Below, piece by piece: positions 26,830 to 35,881 of a DNA stretch of 64,000 bases (positions are counted from its first letter, which is position 1; each line of letters starts with the position of its first letter). The notes below the pieces were generated by a model. The model ran no database searches. It had not been told where the DNA came from and was given only the letters and a program-made list of their open reading frames with translations. The DNA comes from Roseinatronobacter bogoriensis DSM 18756 (GTDB taxonomy: Bacteria > Pseudomonadota > Alphaproteobacteria > Rhodobacterales > Rhodobacteraceae). The stretch covers positions 62,001 through 126,000 of the forward strand of contig NZ_SORN01000003.1 of the NCBI RefSeq assembly GCF_004366635.1, read 5' to 3'. The position numbers were made by a program, and so were the translations under genes.

Positions 26830-27750
26830 ATGCAATTTTCCGGCGATATCCTGATCGAAGACGAGTTTCTGCGCGACGGCTTGCAGAATGAGGAGCGGAT
26901 TTTCACGCTTGCCGAAAAGCTGGAGTTTCTGGCCGCGCTGGAAGCTGCTGGCCTGCGGCGTATTCAGGTCGGCAGTTTCGTGCATCCGAAATGGGTGCCG
27001 CAAATGGCCGACACGGATGCGCTTTGCGAAGCGATGCCACGCAACGAGGGCGTGACCTATACAGCGCTGGTTCTGAACGGCGCGGGGCTGGACCGCGCGC
27101 TGGCCGTGGGGCTGGGGCATCTGTCGATCTCGATCTCGGCCTCGGAGACGCATTCACGCAAGAACACCAATCGCAGCGTCGATGAGGGGCGCGCGGCTAT
27201 CACACCCGTGATCGAGCGCGCTCTGTCCGAAGGGGTCACTGTGCGTGCAGGCATTCAATCCGCCCTTGGCTGCGGGTTCGAGGGGCGCATCGACCCTGCC
27301 CGCGTGATCGCCATCGCCCGCGAATTTGCGGCCCTCGGGGTGCAGGAAATCAACATCGCCGACACGGCTGGTCTCGCCAATCCGGTGCAGGTCTTTGACC
27401 TCTGCCGCAAGCTGCAAGATGCCATCGGGCCAGATGTGGCGCTGTCGCTGCATCTGCATGACACGCGCGGGCTGGGGCTGGCGAATATGCTCGCCGGTCT
27501 GCAAGCGGGCGTGCGGATTTTTGACGCGGCCATGGGGGGGCTTGGTGGCTGTCCGTTTGTGCCCGAGGCCACTGGCAATGTCGCCACCGAAGATCTGGCC
27601 TTCGCCTGCGAAGAAATGGGGCTGGCCACGGGCATCGACTGGCAAAAGCTGCGCGCGCCCGTTGCGCGGGCCGAGGCGCTTCTGGGCCGCGCGTTGCCCG
27701 CCCGCCAAAGCCATGTCCCAAGCCCCCCTTGGCTGAGGGAGGTCGCATGA
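26830..27750 (+). CDS. HMG-CoA lyase-like enzyme (HMGL/DRE-TIM metallolyase)
   Basis: 306 residues, two bases after dctM. The catalytic loop ELRDG-type sequence is DEFLRDGLQNEERI, followed by SFVHPKWVPQMADTDAL. The metal histidines are in LHLHDTRGLGLANMLAG, and the C-terminal loop GGLGGCPFVPEATGNVATED keeps the catalytic Cys241. This is the full active-site set of HMG-CoA lyase, which splits 3-hydroxy-3-methyl-acyl-CoA esters into acetyl-CoA and a ketoacid. With no leucine-degradation genes nearby, the true substrate is probably another 3-hydroxyacyl-CoA made by this operon (inference). Confidence 0.85.
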   Translation: MQFSGDILIEDEFLRDGLQNEERIFTLAEKLEFLAALEAAGLRRIQVGSFVHPKWVPQMADTDALCEAMPRNEGVTYTALVLNGAGLDRALAVGLGHLSISISASETHSRKNTNRSVDEGRAAITPVIERALSEGVTVRAGIQSALGCGFEGRIDPARVIAIAREFAALGVQEINIADTAGLANPVQVFDLCRKLQDAIGPDVALSLHLHDTRGLGLANMLAGLQAGVRIFDAAMGGLGGCPFVPEATGNVATEDLAFACEEMGLATGIDWQKLRAPVARAEALLGRALPARQSHVPSPPWLREVA

Positions 27751-28586
27751 GCCATCCCTATGCCCTCTCTTATCTGACCGTTCCCGGCGTGACCCCGCCC
27801 GAACAGACCTATATGGCGGCGCGCACAGGCTACGATCTGGTCAGCTACCGGCTGTTTCATCTGGGCGTTGCGGGCGAGCCGGACATCAACCCGACCGATC
27901 CGCAAATCATCCGCGAAACCAAACGCGCTTTGGCGGAAACGGGCCTGAAATGCTTCGATATCGAGCTGATGCGCATCCTGCGCGGGCTTGATCCGCGTGA
28001 CTTCCTGCCTGCTTTCGAGGCGGGCGCAGAGCTGGGCGCCAGCCAGGTGATCTGTTCCGCCTGGACTGATGTGCGCAATGACCGCAAGTTCATCGTCGAA
28101 ACTTTCGCCGAAATCTGTGATCTGGCCGCGCCGTTTGGCCTGAGTGTCAATCTGGAATTCCCGGCCTTTTCACGGCTGACCACGCTGGAAGAAGTGATCG
28201 ACATTCTGGAACGCACCGGGCGGCGCAATCAAGGCGTGCTGGTCGATACGCTTTACATGCATTTCAACAAGGCCCCGCTGCTGGCGCTGGAACGCGTGCC
28301 GCCGGAATGGATCAATTTCCTGCATATCTGCGATGCGGATGATCTGGCCTATACGCGCGACGCCATGATCCAGACCGCCCGCGATGCCCGCCTCTATCCC
28401 GGCGAAGGGGCCATCGACTTTTGGGCGGTCAATTACCTGTTTCCCGACCTCCCGCTCTCGATCGAATTGCCGCATGCCAAGCGCATCGCGGAATTCGGGC
28501 CAGAGCAACATGCGCTAAATTGCCTGATCGCGGCCAAATCCGTGTTCGAGGGCGAGGACGCGCTTCAATCCACGGCGGCACGATGA
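27747..28586 (+). CDS. Sugar phosphate isomerase/epimerase-like TIM barrel protein
   Basis: 279 residues of the AP-endonuclease-2/xylose-isomerase-like barrel superfamily. Candidate metal ligands are Glu in SVNLEFPAFSRLTTLEEV, Asp in GVLVDTLYMHFNK, His in INFLHICDADD, and Glu in LSIELPH near the end. It overlaps the lyase gene by four bases. It could be an isomerase, epimerase or dehydratase; the dehydroshikimate dehydratase domain of the last gene in the operon belongs to the same superfamily. Substrate unknown. Confidence 0.78.
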   Translation: MSHPYALSYLTVPGVTPPEQTYMAARTGYDLVSYRLFHLGVAGEPDINPTDPQIIRETKRALAETGLKCFDIELMRILRGLDPRDFLPAFEAGAELGASQVICSAWTDVRNDRKFIVETFAEICDLAAPFGLSVNLEFPAFSRLTTLEEVIDILERTGRRNQGVLVDTLYMHFNKAPLLALERVPPEWINFLHICDADDLAYTRDAMIQTARDARLYPGEGAIDFWAVNYLFPDLPLSIELPHAKRIAEFGPEQHALNCLIAAKSVFEGEDALQSTAAR

Positions 28587-28613
28587 GGACCGCAACACAG
28601 GAGAACTGACCAA

Positions 28614-30020
28614 ATGGCCAGAGAACTGACAGAGGCAGAGACCGCCACGGTCGATGCCATGATAGCGCGTGCGCGCGCGGCAATGGACGAGATCAAGGAT
28701 TACGATCAGGCGCAGGTCGACCGTCTGGCGCAGGCGCTTGGCTGGGCCTGCGGCAATGAGACGACCTTTCTGCGCATTGCGCAAATGGGTGTCGATGAGA
28801 GCGGTATTGGCGACCGGGCAGGGCGTGCAGGCAAGCGCTTCAAGATCCTTGGCGTGTTGCGAGATGCGCTGCGCGGCAAATCCGTGGGCGTGATCGAGCA
28901 AGACCCTGAAAAGGGCCTGACCAAGATCGCCAAACCCGCAGGCGTGATTGCGAGCCTGATCCCGACCACGAACCCCGAACTGACGCCCCCGGTGACGGGT
29001 ATCTATGCGATCAAATGCAAGGACGCGGTGATCTTCTCGCCCCATCCGCGCGCGCGCCAGACCACATTCGAGATGGTGCGCGTCATGCGCGAGACGCTGG
29101 CCAAACTCGGCGCGCCGCGTGATCTGTTTCAATGTGTCGAACACCCCTCGATCCCGATGACCGAATACCTGATGTCGCAGGCTGATCTGACCATGGCCAC
29201 AGGCGGCAAGCCGATGGTGCAGGCGGCCTATTCCAGCGGTAAACCCGCCTATGGCGTGGGCGCGGGCAATGCGACGATGGTGATTGACGAGGACGCTGAT
29301 ATCACTGAGGCGGCGCTGAATTCGCGCTTGTCCAAGACCTCGGATTTCGGGTCGGGCTGTTCGGCGGATGGCAATCTGGTCATCCATGCCAAAATCTATG
29401 ACGCCATGCGCGCGGCCCTGATCGCTGAGGGCGGCTATCTCTGCTCGCCCGAGGAAAAGGCGCTGCTGGCCAAGGCGCTGTGGAAAGACGATGGCAGCCG
29501 CCGCGTCGAAACTGTCGCAATCGCCGCCCAGGCCATCGCGGAGTTCGCGGGCTTCATCATTCCAGATGACCGCAAGTTCATCATGGTCGAGCAAGACGAG
29601 ATCGGGCGCGAACACAAGTTTTCCGGCGAAAAGCTCTGTGTCGTCATGGCGCTCTATCGCGCGGCGGATTTCGACGATGCGCTGGCCAAGGTCCGCGCTA
29701 TCTACGAGGTGGGCGGCAAGGGCCATAGCTGCGGGATTTATTCCTTCAACGAGGACCACATTCTGCGCCATGCGATGAATGCGCCTGTCAGCCGGGTGAT
29801 GGTGCGTCAGCCGCAATCCAAGGCCAATGCGGGCAGTTTCTCGAACGGGATGCCGATGACCTCCAGCCTTGGTTGCGGCATCTGGGGCGGCAATATCACG
29901 AACGAGAATGTCAGCCTGAAACACTACATGAATGTCACATGGGTCGCGCGGCCCATCCCCGAAGACCGCCCCTCGGATGCGGAACTTTTTGGCGAATTCT
30001 ACAACACAGAGGTGATGTGA
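28614..30020 (+). CDS. CoA-acylating aldehyde dehydrogenase (sulfoacetaldehyde dehydrogenase/SauS-like)
   Basis: 468 residues. It resembles the EutE/AdhE/SauS group of acylating aldehyde dehydrogenases: PAGVIASLIPTTNPELTPPV, AVIFSPHPRA, VGAGNATMVIDEDADI, and the nucleophile Cys249 in FGSGCSADGN. It lacks the Glu of non-acylating enzymes in the usual ELGG context. It should convert an aldehyde, NAD(P)+ and CoA to acyl-CoA. No sulfonate genes are adjacent, so sulfoacetaldehyde is only one possibility. It sits directly before the ThDP enzyme, whose start overlaps its stop by one base (TGATG). Confidence 0.82.
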   Translation: MARELTEAETATVDAMIARARAAMDEIKDYDQAQVDRLAQALGWACGNETTFLRIAQMGVDESGIGDRAGRAGKRFKILGVLRDALRGKSVGVIEQDPEKGLTKIAKPAGVIASLIPTTNPELTPPVTGIYAIKCKDAVIFSPHPRARQTTFEMVRVMRETLAKLGAPRDLFQCVEHPSIPMTEYLMSQADLTMATGGKPMVQAAYSSGKPAYGVGAGNATMVIDEDADITEAALNSRLSKTSDFGSGCSADGNLVIHAKIYDAMRAALIAEGGYLCSPEEKALLAKALWKDDGSRRVETVAIAAQAIAEFAGFIIPDDRKFIMVEQDEIGREHKFSGEKLCVVMALYRAADFDDALAKVRAIYEVGGKGHSCGIYSFNEDHILRHAMNAPVSRVMVRQPQSKANAGSFSNGMPMTSSLGCGIWGGNITNENVSLKHYMNVTWVARPIPEDRPSDAELFGEFYNTEVM

Positions 30021-31816
30021 TGGATGGTGCATTTCGCTCCGGCAAGACCGACCTGATGGCCCCGCAACTGGTCCGCTATCTCGAAGCGCGCGGTGTGCGC
30101 CACATTTTCGGGCTGTGCGGCCATACCAATATCGCCGTGCTTTCTGCGATGGCCAATACCAGTCTGCGCTTCATCAATGTCCGCCATGAACAGATCAGCG
30201 CCCATGCCGCCGATGGTTATGCGCGTGTCACAGGGCGGGCGTCGGTGCTGTTGTCGCATCTCTCGCCCGGTCTGACCAATGCGGCCACGGGCGTGGCCAA
30301 TGCGGCGCTCGATTGCATCCCCATGGTGGTGATCGCGGGCGATGTGCCCAGCTACTATTACGGCAAACACCCGCATCAGGAAGTGAACCTGCATGCCGAT
30401 GCCAGCCAGTATGAAATTTACCGCCCCTTCGTGAAACGCGCATGGCGCGTGGACACGCCTGACCTGCTGCCGGAGATCCTGGAAAAAGCCTTCACGCTGG
30501 CCGAATCTGGTCAGCCCGGCCCGGTTCTGGTCAATGTGCCGATGGATTTCTTCTCGGCGCAGATTGATGTGGCGCTTTGGGACCGGGTCAGCGGCGGGCC
30601 ACGCGCTCTGGCCAAACCGTCGCTCGATGACGAGACCGCGCGCCAGATCGTGGCGCATCTGGCCGATGCAAAAGCGCCGGTCATTCATGTGGGCGGCGGC
30701 ATTGCGCTGGCCCAAGCCTATGATGAATTGCGCGCTTTCGTCGATCACATGCAAATTCCGGTCAGCCATTCGCTGATGGGCAAGGGCGTGCTGGCCGATG
30801 ATCACCCGCTGACTCTCGGCATGACCGGGTTCTGGGGGATGAAATTCACCAATGAAACCACGCTTGCCGCAGATTGGATTCTGGCGCTGGGGACGCGGTT
30901 CAAGGAGGCCGATTGTTCCAGCTGGTATCCGGGCTACACGTTCAACATTGGCGGCGATGGGTCAAAACTCATCCATATCGACATTGAACCGCAGGAAATC
31001 GGGCGCAACTACCCTGCCGAAATCGGGGCCGTGGCCGATCTGAAAGCCGCGTTGCGCGTGCTGACCCGTGTCGCGCGCGAAATGCTGCCACAGGGCCGCA
31101 AGACGCCGGGTCTGGCCGAGAAAATCGCTGCCGAGCGCGCGGAATTCGCGGCGCAGAATATCGAGATGCAAAGCTCTGACGCATTTCCGATGATGCCTGA
31201 GCGCATCCTCGCGGATTTGCGCGCCGCGATGCCCGATGACGCCATCCTGACCTCGGATGTGGGCTGGAACAAGAATGGCGTGGCGCAGCAATTCGACATT
31301 CTGACCCCCGGCTCGATCCTGATCCCCGGCGGCTTTGCCACCATGGGCTTCGGCCCGCCTGCGGCTGTGGGCGCCAAGATCGCAGCACCCGAGCGCGTTG
31401 TCATCAGTCTGGTGGGCGATGGCGGCTTCGGGCAGAACCCGGCAGTTCTGGCCACGGCCGTTGCCGAAAACGCCCCTGTGATCTGGGTCATCATGAACAA
31501 CAATGCCTATGGCACCATCGCCGGGCTGCAAAAAGCCAATTACGGCCTGACCCATGGCACCACCTTTCCACGCGCCGCTGATGGCACCGAGCAGACGCCA
31601 GACTACGCAGCGATTGCGCGGGCTTATGGCTGCGATGGGGTTCGTATTCGCAGCGCGGCCGAGTTCCGGCCCGCACTAGAAGCCGCGATCGCAAGTGGCA
31701 GACCAACGGTCATAGATGTCGCGATGATCAATAACCCGACACCAACTTCGGGGCACTGGAACATTCTGGATATCTATTCGCCCGATGGTACGGGCGGACA
31801 TGCGACCACCGACTGA
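30020..31816 (+). CDS. Thiamine diphosphate-dependent enzyme, acetolactate synthase/decarboxylase superfamily
   Basis: 598 residues with the three ThDP-enzyme domains: PYR domain with catalytic Glu57 (VRHEQISAHAADGYARVTG), a central TPP_enzyme_M domain (APVIHVGGGIALAQAYDEL), and a PP domain with the metal motif GDGGFGQNPAVLATAV...NNNAYG. It may decarboxylate a 2-oxoacid to an aldehyde or carboligate. Co-transcription with an acylating aldehyde dehydrogenase favours an aldehyde product (inference). The frame is open upstream but there it overlaps the dehydrogenase gene. Confidence 0.85.
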   Translation: MDGAFRSGKTDLMAPQLVRYLEARGVRHIFGLCGHTNIAVLSAMANTSLRFINVRHEQISAHAADGYARVTGRASVLLSHLSPGLTNAATGVANAALDCIPMVVIAGDVPSYYYGKHPHQEVNLHADASQYEIYRPFVKRAWRVDTPDLLPEILEKAFTLAESGQPGPVLVNVPMDFFSAQIDVALWDRVSGGPRALAKPSLDDETARQIVAHLADAKAPVIHVGGGIALAQAYDELRAFVDHMQIPVSHSLMGKGVLADDHPLTLGMTGFWGMKFTNETTLAADWILALGTRFKEADCSSWYPGYTFNIGGDGSKLIHIDIEPQEIGRNYPAEIGAVADLKAALRVLTRVAREMLPQGRKTPGLAEKIAAERAEFAAQNIEMQSSDAFPMMPERILADLRAAMPDDAILTSDVGWNKNGVAQQFDILTPGSILIPGGFATMGFGPPAAVGAKIAAPERVVISLVGDGGFGQNPAVLATAVAENAPVIWVIMNNNAYGTIAGLQKANYGLTHGTTFPRAADGTEQTPDYAAIARAYGCDGVRIRSAAEFRPALEAAIASGRPTVIDVAMINNPTPTSGHWNILDIYSPDGTGGHATTD

Positions 31817-31840
31817 TCTGCGACTACCGGAGTATGCGCC

Positions 31841-33709
31841 ATGAAAACCTCGATCTCGTCACTTTCTGTTTCTGATACGCTGGAAGACAAGCTTGCCGCC
31901 TTTGCAGCAGCAGGTTTTGACGGGATCGAGATTTCCGAGCAGGATTTCGCAGTGCAGGGAAGTACGCCAAGCGAAATAGGCAAGCTTGTGCGTGACCACG
32001 GGCTGGACGTGACACTGTTTCAGACCACGCTGGCCCTGCCGGGAATGCCAGACCGCGCGCGTGCCCTGACGCAACTGGAACGCCGCCTTGATATAATCTC
32101 CGCGCTGGATGCCCCACTGTTGCTCCTCAAGGCGCCATCCGACCCCCAAAGCCTTGGCGGTATTGACCGTATGGCCGATGATCTGCGCAATGCCGCCGAA
32201 CGCGCCGCAGCGCGGGGTTTGCGTATCGGCTTTGAGCCGCGCGCTCAGGCGCGCCACATCAACGACTACCGTGATGCGTGGGAAATCGTTCGCCGCGCCG
32301 ACCATTCTGCGCTGGGTCTGGTTCTGGACAGCTTTCATGTTCTGGCCCGCGGCCTGTCGCCTGAAGGCATCCGGGCCATTCCCGCTGAACGGATTTTTCA
32401 CGTTCAGATGGCCGATGCACCCGCAGTCGAGATGGACCTTGATTTCAAGTCGCGCGGATTTCGTCAGTTGCCGGGTGAAGGTGATTTGCCGTTGCTGACA
32501 TTTCTGCGCGCTGTGCTTGCAACCGGGTATAGCGGCGCACTGGGGCTAGATCTGCGACAGGACAGGTCACGCCCCAGCACGCGCAACCTTGCACTTGACG
32601 GATATCGCGCGCTGGTCACCCTGGCGGATGCAGCCCGGCGCGCGGAACCCAGCCTGAACTTGAACCTGCCAGCATTTCCGCCCCCGTCGCGGGTCGAGGA
32701 TGTGGCCTTTGTGGAATTCACCGCTAATGAAGATCAGGCGCGCTCACTTGGTCACATGTTATCTTGTCTTGGCTTCGCGCCTGTTGCGAAACACAAATCC
32801 CGTCAGGTTGCGCTATGGCAGCAAAATGACATTCGGATCGTGGTGAATTCAGAACCAACGGGCTACGCGCATTCTGCACAGGTCATGCATGGTACAAGCA
32901 TTTGCGATATTGGTCTGACAGTGCCTGACGCCGAGGCCGCCGCCCGTCGTGCAGAAGCGCTGGGCGCAAGGCGCTTTCACCAGACACGCCACCCTGATGA
33001 AATGAATATCCCTGCGGTTCGTGGCGTCGGGGGGTCGGTGCTGCATTTTCTGGACCGCAAAAGCGATCTGCGCCGCGTCTGGAAACGCGAATTCGTGCCC
33101 TTGCCGCAGGTGACAGGGGTAAAGCAGGCAGGGCTACGGCGCATCGACCACCTTGCCCAGGTCATGCAATTGAATGAGTTGCCGGGCTGGGCCCAGTTCT
33201 ATGCCGCACTGTTCGATGTTGACAAGGCGTCAGAGACACGCGTTGCAGATGCGGGCGGGCCGGTAAGGTCGCGGGCGCTGCAAACAGAAGATGGCAGTTT
33301 CAGACTGACGATGAATGGCGTTGACACGCATCGCACCTTTGCGGGGCGGTTCCTGTCAGACAGCTATGGCGCCTCTGTCCAGCATATTGCGTTTCATACC
33401 GATGATATTTTTGAAACAGCGCGTGTGCTTGCAACAACGCGCTTCACTGCCCTGCCAATTCCCCAATCCTATTATGAGGATCTGGCCAGCGCTTTCGACC
33501 TGTCCGATAGTTTTGTCGCTGATCTTGTTGCGGCCAATATTCTCTATGATCGTGACCCGCTAGGAGGCGAGTTCTTTCAGCTTTACTCTATGCCACATGG
33601 CGACGGGTTCTTCTTTGAAATCGTGTCGCGCAAGAGTGGCTATAACGGCTATGGTGCCCGCAACGCGCCCTACCGGACAGCGGCATTCAAGCGGTTGTCA
33701 ACACGATAG
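31841..33709 (+). CDS. 3-dehydroshikimate dehydratase fused to HPPD-like domain (QuiC/QsuB-like)
   Basis: 622 residues in two parts. Residues 1-270 form a TIM barrel with metal-site candidates in GLRIGFEPRAQARHINDYRD, LVLDSFHVLARG and IFHVQMADAP. Residues 285-620 form a VOC-type HPPD-like module retaining a 2-His-1-Glu set (RRIDHLAQ, SVQHIAFHTDD, GFFFEIVSR). This architecture matches Pseudomonas QuiC1 and Corynebacterium QsuB, which turn 3-dehydroshikimate into protocatechuate. No dehydroquinase is seen beside it. Last gene of the operon; a dispersed repeat follows. Confidence 0.85.
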   Translation: MKTSISSLSVSDTLEDKLAAFAAAGFDGIEISEQDFAVQGSTPSEIGKLVRDHGLDVTLFQTTLALPGMPDRARALTQLERRLDIISALDAPLLLLKAPSDPQSLGGIDRMADDLRNAAERAAARGLRIGFEPRAQARHINDYRDAWEIVRRADHSALGLVLDSFHVLARGLSPEGIRAIPAERIFHVQMADAPAVEMDLDFKSRGFRQLPGEGDLPLLTFLRAVLATGYSGALGLDLRQDRSRPSTRNLALDGYRALVTLADAARRAEPSLNLNLPAFPPPSRVEDVAFVEFTANEDQARSLGHMLSCLGFAPVAKHKSRQVALWQQNDIRIVVNSEPTGYAHSAQVMHGTSICDIGLTVPDAEAAARRAEALGARRFHQTRHPDEMNIPAVRGVGGSVLHFLDRKSDLRRVWKREFVPLPQVTGVKQAGLRRIDHLAQVMQLNELPGWAQFYAALFDVDKASETRVADAGGPVRSRALQTEDGSFRLTMNGVDTHRTFAGRFLSDSYGASVQHIAFHTDDIFETARVLATTRFTALPIPQSYYEDLASAFDLSDSFVADLVAANILYDRDPLGGEFFQLYSMPHGDGFFFEIVSRKSGYNGYGARNAPYRTAAFKRLSTR

Positions 33710-33754
33710 GCAGGCCGATTGGCGTCCGGCTTCTGACGAAAGAGGTGCAGTGAA

Positions 33755-33945
33755 AGTTTTGAGGGCGTTGCGGACGGTGGATGGTTTCGACAAGCCGCGC
33801 ATCGCCGGGCCGCCCCACGGCACGGCGATGCGCGGCGGCCTTCGGCCTTGATTCCGCGCAACCGAATGACGGCAAAGTCCCCCAAAGCGAACCTGAGACA
33901 TTCATGGCCCCCTTTTTCAGAAAGCCAAATAGACAATCTGGCGCG
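33755..33945 (-). repeat. Dispersed intergenic repeat, copy B
   Basis: Reverse-strand counterpart of the element at 10257-10488. Shared blocks on the plus strand are 33761-33800 (ending GGTTTCGACAAGCCGCGC) and about 33824-33860 (GGCGGCCTTCGGCCTTGATT). Between them lies the GC-rich core near 33801-33829, inverted relative to copy A. Weaker similarity continues to about 33900. The 268-bp interval after the QuiC-like gene contains nothing else recognisable. Confidence 0.7.
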
Positions 33946-33977
33946 TGGTGCATCGCAGCCAGGCGGCAAGACTAGTT

Positions 33978-35120
33978 TCAGGCCACCCGCGCGCCCTTGA
34001 CCCAAACCTCTTTCAGCATGGGTACCGACCCGGGTAGCGCCACGCGGATCAGATCCGCGCGCAGCCCTATGCGCAGCGCGCCCCTGTCAGCAAGCCCAAC
34101 TGCACGCGCCGGTGCAGATGTGACTGCGCGAAAGCCCTTTGCAAGGTCGCTGCAGGATTGCCCCAAGCGTATAGCCGCCTGTAGCAAGGCCGCCGGAATA
34201 TAGTCTGATGACAAAATATCCAGTCGGTCCGCCGAGGCAAGCACCGATGCCGCGACATTGCCGGAATGCGACCCCCCGCGGATCAGGTTGGGCGCGCCCA
34301 TCATGACCGCTATTTCATGCGCGTGGCACGCCTGCGCAGCTTCCAGCGTGGTAGGAAATTCGGCCAGACGCACGCCATGCGCCGCCGAGTTCGAAACTTG
34401 CGCTGCGGACGTATCATCATGGCTGGCAAGCGTCGCGCCATAGCGATGCGCCGCAGCAACCGCCGCCGCCTCATGGGGGGCACGCACGCGTGCGCCCAGC
34501 GCCTGCTGTCGGGCGACGTGATCGTCAAATTCGGCGTCTGTCATGCCGTATTTGCCTTTCAGATAAACACGCAGCTTGGCCAGATCGGAAAACTGACGCT
34601 GCCCGGGCGTGTGGTCCATCAGGCTGACAATCCCGACCCGGTCAACCGGCCCGAATTCGTCCAGTTCATCCAACAAGGTCTCAGAACATATTTCGGCGCG
34701 CAGATGCAGGTAGTGACTGATCTGCAATGCGCCCAATTCGCGCATCTCCAGAATCTCAGTGGCCAAAGCGCGCGCATAGCGGCCTCGCCCACGTGCATCG
34801 TCGCGCAGCAGTGACCCAATACGCAGCGCGTCATAAACCGTGGTAATGCCTGTGCCTGCCAATTCTCGATCATGGGCAATCAGGGCGCTGGCATGCGGCC
34901 AGTCCACCCCGGGGCGGGGGGAAAGATGGCGTTCCAGATTGTCCGTATGCAGTTCAATCAAGCCCGGTGCCAGCAGATCACCGTCGCAATCCTGTGCGCC
35001 CTTTGGCACATGCGCGCCATCCTCGATGGCCACAATCACCCCGTCCCGGATGACGACAGCCCCGCGCTTGACCTCGTCGGGCAGCACAAGCATAGAATTT
35101 GCGAAGACATGCTCTGTCAT
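33978..35120 (-). CDS. phnM: Alpha-D-ribose 1-methylphosphonate 5-triphosphate diphosphatase (first PhnM)
   Basis: 380 residues, amidohydrolase fold. HTDNLERHLSPRPGVDWP is the PhnM signature around the metal site, with MDHTPGQRQF, ATLASHDDTSAAQV, MGAPNLIRGGSHSGNVAA and SSDYIPAALL further on. It removes pyrophosphate from the PhnGHL product, giving the substrate for PhnJ. The start at 35120 removes 42 upstream residues that do not fit the family. It is convergent with the end of the catabolic operon and divergent from the DUF1045 gene, with a Pho-box-like element between. Confidence 0.95.
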   Translation of the reverse strand: MTEHVFANSMLVLPDEVKRGAVVIRDGVIVAIEDGAHVPKGAQDCDGDLLAPGLIELHTDNLERHLSPRPGVDWPHASALIAHDRELAGTGITTVYDALRIGSLLRDDARGRGRYARALATEILEMRELGALQISHYLHLRAEICSETLLDELDEFGPVDRVGIVSLMDHTPGQRQFSDLAKLRVYLKGKYGMTDAEFDDHVARQQALGARVRAPHEAAAVAAAHRYGATLASHDDTSAAQVSNSAAHGVRLAEFPTTLEAAQACHAHEIAVMMGAPNLIRGGSHSGNVAASVLASADRLDILSSDYIPAALLQAAIRLGQSCSDLAKGFRAVTSAPARAVGLADRGALRIGLRADLIRVALPGSVPMLKEVWVKGARVA

Positions 35121-35140
35121 TTCTTTGGTCCTTATTCTAG

Positions 35141-35169
35141 GCGTCACGGCGTTGTCACAGTCCTGTGCG
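35141..35169. promoter_or_regulatory. Pho-box-like repeat between phnM and the DUF1045 gene
   Basis: Three 7-mers in strict 11-bp phase: GCGTCAC, TTGTCAC, CTGTGCG, with 4-base spacers. The E. coli PhoB consensus is CTGTCAT repeated every 11 bp. It could control both divergent genes. Confidence 0.5.
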
Positions 35170-35200
35170 AGGCCCGGAGCAAGCTGTCGAGGAGGATCGA

Positions 35201-35881
35201 ATGCTGGAAAGATTTCAGCGATTTGCAGTCTATTACGCGCCGGCACCGGGCACCGAGCTTGCGTTTGCGGGGTCCAGATGGCTGGGCTGGGACGCAGAGG
35301 CTGCCATCGCCTGCCCCCACCCAGAGCTTGGCCTTGATCTGGCAGAGATTACCGAGGCACCGCGTAAATACGGGTTGCATGCGACCCTGAAGGCCCCGAT
35401 GCACCTTGCCTGCCCGCCCGCTACCCTCTTCGATGCGGTCGAAACACTCGCCCAAGGACTTGCGCCGGTGGATATGGGCCAACTGTGTCTGCGCTGTCTT
35501 GACGGGTTTCTTGCCATTGTGCCCGAAACCCAGACCCAGGCCCTGACGGATGGGGCCGCGCTGATTGTCAAAGCGCTCGACCCTTTCCGCGCCACCTTGT
35601 CCGCACAGGCGCTTGCCCGCCGCCGTGCTGCCGGTCTTAGCCCACGGCAAGAAGAACTCTTGCAGCTTTGGGGCTATCCTTATGTCATGGAGGAATTTCA
35701 ATTTCATATCACGCTGACAGGGCGGCTGGGTGCCAAAGCCATGACCGACGCGCTGCGCGCCGCCCATGCATGGTTTACCCCTGCGTTGCAGGCACCCTTG
35801 ACGCTTGATGCGCTTTGCATCTTTGGAGAGGATGAGGCAGGGCGCTTCCATCTTCTCAGGCGCGTTCCGTTGCGCGGCTGA
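35201..35881 (+). CDS. DUF1045 phosphonate-cluster protein (2H phosphoesterase-like)
   Basis: 226 residues. It matches the DUF1045 family found with C-P lyase operons: FAVYYAPAPGTELAFAGSRWLG at the start, then PRKYGLHATLKAPMHLA and EFQFHITLTGRL. The two H-x-T/S motifs (HATLKAP and HITLTG) are those of 2H phosphoesterases, so it may be a cyclic phosphodiesterase acting on a ribose phosphate intermediate in the manner of PhnP (inference). GGAGG precedes ATG 35201. Its 3' end overlaps phnN on the other strand by 26 bases. Confidence 0.85.
   Translation: MLERFQRFAVYYAPAPGTELAFAGSRWLGWDAEAAIACPHPELGLDLAEITEAPRKYGLHATLKAPMHLACPPATLFDAVETLAQGLAPVDMGQLCLRCLDGFLAIVPETQTQALTDGAALIVKALDPFRATLSAQALARRRAAGLSPRQEELLQLWGYPYVMEEFQFHITLTGRLGAKAMTDALRAAHAWFTPALQAPLTLDALCIFGEDEAGRFHLLRRVPLRG

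Noticed and set aside
33698..33953. Small open frames after the QuiC-like gene
   Set aside because: Their peptide text (GRRPPRIA, RGLSKPSTVRNA) recurs in the other repeat copy, so they reflect the non-coding repeat.
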